From Methylobacterium terricola (GTDB taxonomy: Bacteria; Pseudomonadota; Alphaproteobacteria; Rhizobiales; Beijerinckiaceae): DNA of 52,650 nt. The position numbers and the translations under genes were made by a program. The DNA lies in NCBI RefSeq assembly GCF_006151805.1, contig NZ_VDDA01000029.1:1-52650 (forward strand), read 5' to 3'. Positions 51,296 through 52,650 of the stretch are shown in pieces; the first letter of the stretch is position 1, and each line of letters begins with the position of its first letter. The notes under the pieces were generated by a model. That model was not told the DNA's origin. It saw only the letters and a list, made by a program, of their open reading frames with translations, and made no database searches.

Positions 51296-51550
51296 TCACG
51301 GCACCAGGCTGAGGGCCCGGCCGGCGAGGTGGGCCGGCACGCCGCGGCGCATCAGCCGGTCGCGGCGGGACCGCTGCGCGAGACCGGCCGACCGCGCCTC
51401 CGCCGCATCGATGACCGGCTGCGTCCAGGCCTCGAACCAGGCGATCTGCACCGCGAGACCGAGCAGGATCATCTCGCCGGCGAGGCGCTGCGAGGCGAGC
51501 GCGACCCGCCGCAGCTGCGCGTCCAGGGGAATGAGGGGCGGCGTGGTCAT
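51296..51550 (-). CDS. Hypothetical helical protein (84 aa)
   Basis: An 84-residue protein, start ATG 51550 (MTTPPLIPLDAQLRRVALAS), mostly helical with a mildly hydrophobic middle (GEMILLGLAVQIAWFEAW) and a basic tail. No family is recognised. Its pattern, a short amphipathic helical chain ending LMRRGVPAHLAGRALSLVP, vaguely recalls phasin-like proteins, but I would not assign that. It converges on fliP with 17 bases between stops and is followed upstream by another unknown gene on the same strand, 22 bases away. Confidence 0.55.
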   Translation of the reverse strand: MTTPPLIPLDAQLRRVALASQRLAGEMILLGLAVQIAWFEAWTQPVIDAAEARSAGLAQRSRRDRLMRRGVPAHLAGRALSLVP

Positions 51551-51572
51551 GGCTTCCGAACCGCCCGACCGG

Positions 51573-51947
51573 TCATCGCAGGACGGCCTCCGGCCGCGCG
51601 GAGTCGGGGCGGGGGTGGACGGCATCGATCACGTGGGCCGGGGGGAGCCCGTCCGTGGGGATGCCCGCGGCCTCGGCCGATGCTGTCTCGGGCGGATTGT
51701 ACGGCCGGTTGTAGCAGCGGCCGATCGCGAGCCAGAACGCCGCGCGCTCCGCGGGGGCGAGCCGGCGCAGGCAGGCCTCCAGAGCCTCCTGGCCGGCCTG
51801 GGCGAGCTCTGCGCGCGTGCCGTCGTCGAGGCATTCGGGACCAGCCGCAGCGGAGGCGAGGTCGATGGCGCGCAGGTCCGGCGCGGACGGGATCGCTGGA
51901 TGATCCGGCGAGAGGACGATCGAAGCGGGCACGGTCGGCTCGGTCAC
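51573..51947 (-). CDS. Hypothetical protein (124 aa)
   Basis: A 124-residue protein from GTG 51947, which has AGGGAG 7 bases upstream; an ATG at 51977 would add ten residues. The middle (CLDDGTRAELAQAGQEALEA then CLRRLAPAERAAFWLAIGRC) is helical and ends in a Pro-rich tail with YNRPYNPPE. No family is recognised. It lies 22 bases upstream of the 84-residue gene on the same strand, suggesting a two-gene unit of unknown role next to fliP. Confidence 0.5.
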   Translation of the reverse strand: MTEPTVPASIVLSPDHPAIPSAPDLRAIDLASAAAGPECLDDGTRAELAQAGQEALEACLRRLAPAERAAFWLAIGRCYNRPYNPPETASAEAAGIPTDGLPPAHVIDAVHPRPDSARPEAVLR

Positions 51948-52161
51948 GGCTCGGCTCCCTGACGGTTTCCACGCCAAGTCTAACGCCGGAAGCTCTGCTT
52001 CGATCCGGGCCGCGGCCGTCAGGCCCGTCCGAGGCCGGAACGGATCACTGCCTCACCCGTCGTCATCGCCCGCGGTGGGACCGGCGACGGCTCCCGGGTC
52101 TCGCCGGAGGAACCGACGGATCCAGCGGGTCCCATCGGAGCCCGTGCGCGCTGAGAGGATC

Positions 52162-52473
52162 TCAGTCTTCCGGGAAGTACGGCGGCGGGATGTTGTAGAT
52201 CGGCAGGTTGGTGTTGCGCGGCAGCCAGGCGTGGAAGACCGGCCCGTCGCGCTCGCCGTAGGTGACCGGCTGGACCGGAACGCCGTGCACGCCGGCACGC
52301 GCAGAGGCCTGGACCTGATGCCGGTGGATGCGGGCGTGGACCGGCCGGCGCCCGGGTCCGGCGCCCGCGGGAGCCGGGCCGTATCCCGTGGCGCGGTGCG
52401 GCGAACCGTCGGCCGCCGCGGGGGCGTCAAGCGCCAGGATCATCAGGCCAGCGGTCAGGACGGGGCGCAGCAT
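52162..52473 (-). CDS. Small exported hypothetical protein (103 aa)
   Basis: A 103-residue protein with a signal peptide (MLRPVLTAGLMILALDAPAA then AD). The mature part is rich in His, Gly and Pro (RATGYGPAPAGAGPGRRPVH then ARIHRHQVQASARAGVHGVP) and ends in YNIPPPYFPED. It is probably periplasmic. No family is recognised. It stands alone between a hypothetical pair and the insertion sequence; 184 bases downstream and 55 bases upstream hold no gene. Confidence 0.55.
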   Translation of the reverse strand: MLRPVLTAGLMILALDAPAAADGSPHRATGYGPAPAGAGPGRRPVHARIHRHQVQASARAGVHGVPVQPVTYGERDGPVFHAWLPRNTNLPIYNIPPPYFPED

Positions 52474-52528
52474 GCAGGCGGTCTCCGAGTTGCCGCGAGC
52501 GTAAGGCGTGAATCCCACCAGGGACTTA

Positions 52529-52650
52529 GAGCGCCTAACAGAACCGCCTGATCTGGCGGAGGGTGATGAGGCTTGCCTGCAGGAACGTGAAGGCCTCGTA
52601 GATGTCGGCGCGGCGTTCGTAGCGGACGGGCAAGCGGCGGGCGCGGTTGA
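52529..52650 (-). mobile_element. Insertion sequence end (IS5-like), partial
   Basis: The element runs off the window. Its visible end probably begins at GAGCGCCTAACAG (52529), 6 bases outside the transposase stop, with TTA just before it as a possible target. The other end and its inverted repeat are not in view, so the boundary is an estimate. Confidence 0.6.
52535..52650 (-). CDS. Transposase, IS5-like, C-terminal part
   Basis: The last 38 residues of a transposase are visible: NRARRLPVRYERRADIYEAF then TFLQASLITLRQIRRFC and a stop. R-x-L-x-x-RYERRAD followed by a helix is the C-terminal signature of IS5-group DDE transposases, where the final catalytic Glu lies a little further upstream. 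The rest is outside the window. Confidence 0.8.
   Translation of the reverse strand, partial: NRARRLPVRYERRADIYEAFTFLQASLITLRQIRRFC

Overview
The window is a high-GC chromosomal segment from a flagellated alphaproteobacterium of the order Hyphomicrobiales (Rhizobiales). Methylobacterium or a close relative is the best guess. That placement is inference, resting on FliX, the CheL-type rod-binding protein, CckA, a FlgL that carries flagellin-type insertion repeats, a GAAC-type SOS box, TTAA-N7-TTAA (CtrA) boxes and a propionyl-CoA carboxylase beta subunit. No 16S gene is present to settle it.

Layout. 1-2.3 kb: an MBOAT O-acyltransferase and a partial membrane-anchored SGNH-like protein, a typical polysaccharide O-acetylation pair. 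2.3-5 kb: fliX diverging from flgI, a single-domain rod-binding protein and a FlgN-like protein. 5-11 kb: a small porin-like exported protein, a DUF1801 protein, then an iron-type alcohol dehydrogenase diverging from a periplasmic binding protein, a GST-like protein and a LysR regulator. 11.4-16.7 kb: flgE-flgK-flgL on the minus strand. 16.9-18 kb: a BLUF blue-light receptor and a CheY-like receiver, divergent from flgE. 18-20.7 kb: prfC and an SDR. 20.8-23.4 kb: tRNA-Gln(TTG), a DsbA-like protein and a scarred accessory patch holding a decayed type III restriction gene, an AT-rich islet and a POTRA-like fragment. 23.4-33.7 kb: a glycosyltransferase, an SDR gene broken by one stop codon, DCC, acyl-CoA ligase, MarR, YkgJ-like protein, class III aminotransferase, a soluble chemoreceptor and pccB. 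33.9-37.4 kb: the dTDP-rhamnose operon rfbC-B-D-A. 37.8-45.5 kb: alaS, a MAPEG protein, recA and cckA. 45.6-51.3 kb: flagellar export and rod genes flgB-flgC-fliE-fliQ-fliR-flhB on the minus strand and fliO-fliP on the plus strand, diverging from one control region. 51.3-52.65 kb: three unknown small genes and the end of an insertion sequence.

How the genes fit together. The window holds both an upstream regulator and apparent targets of the alphaproteobacterial flagellar hierarchy. CckA (known to drive CtrA phosphorylation) lies near the flgB/fliO control region, which has two exact TTAA-N7-TTAA boxes. FliX (known to couple basal-body assembly to the sigma-54 activator FlbD) lies beside flgI. 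Both flgI and flgE have readable sigma-54 elements, each preceded by a CGGCA-N5-TGCCG inverted repeat that may be the FlbD enhancer. A BLUF photoreceptor and a receiver protein divergent from flgE suggest, but do not prove, light input to motility.

No clearly new multi-gene system is visible. The strongest oddities are the shared enhancer-like repeat, the duplicated module inside FlgL, the BLUF protein lacking the usual Trp/Met pair, the remnant restriction system beside tRNA-Gln, and the SDR gene stopped three codons before its catalytic tyrosine.
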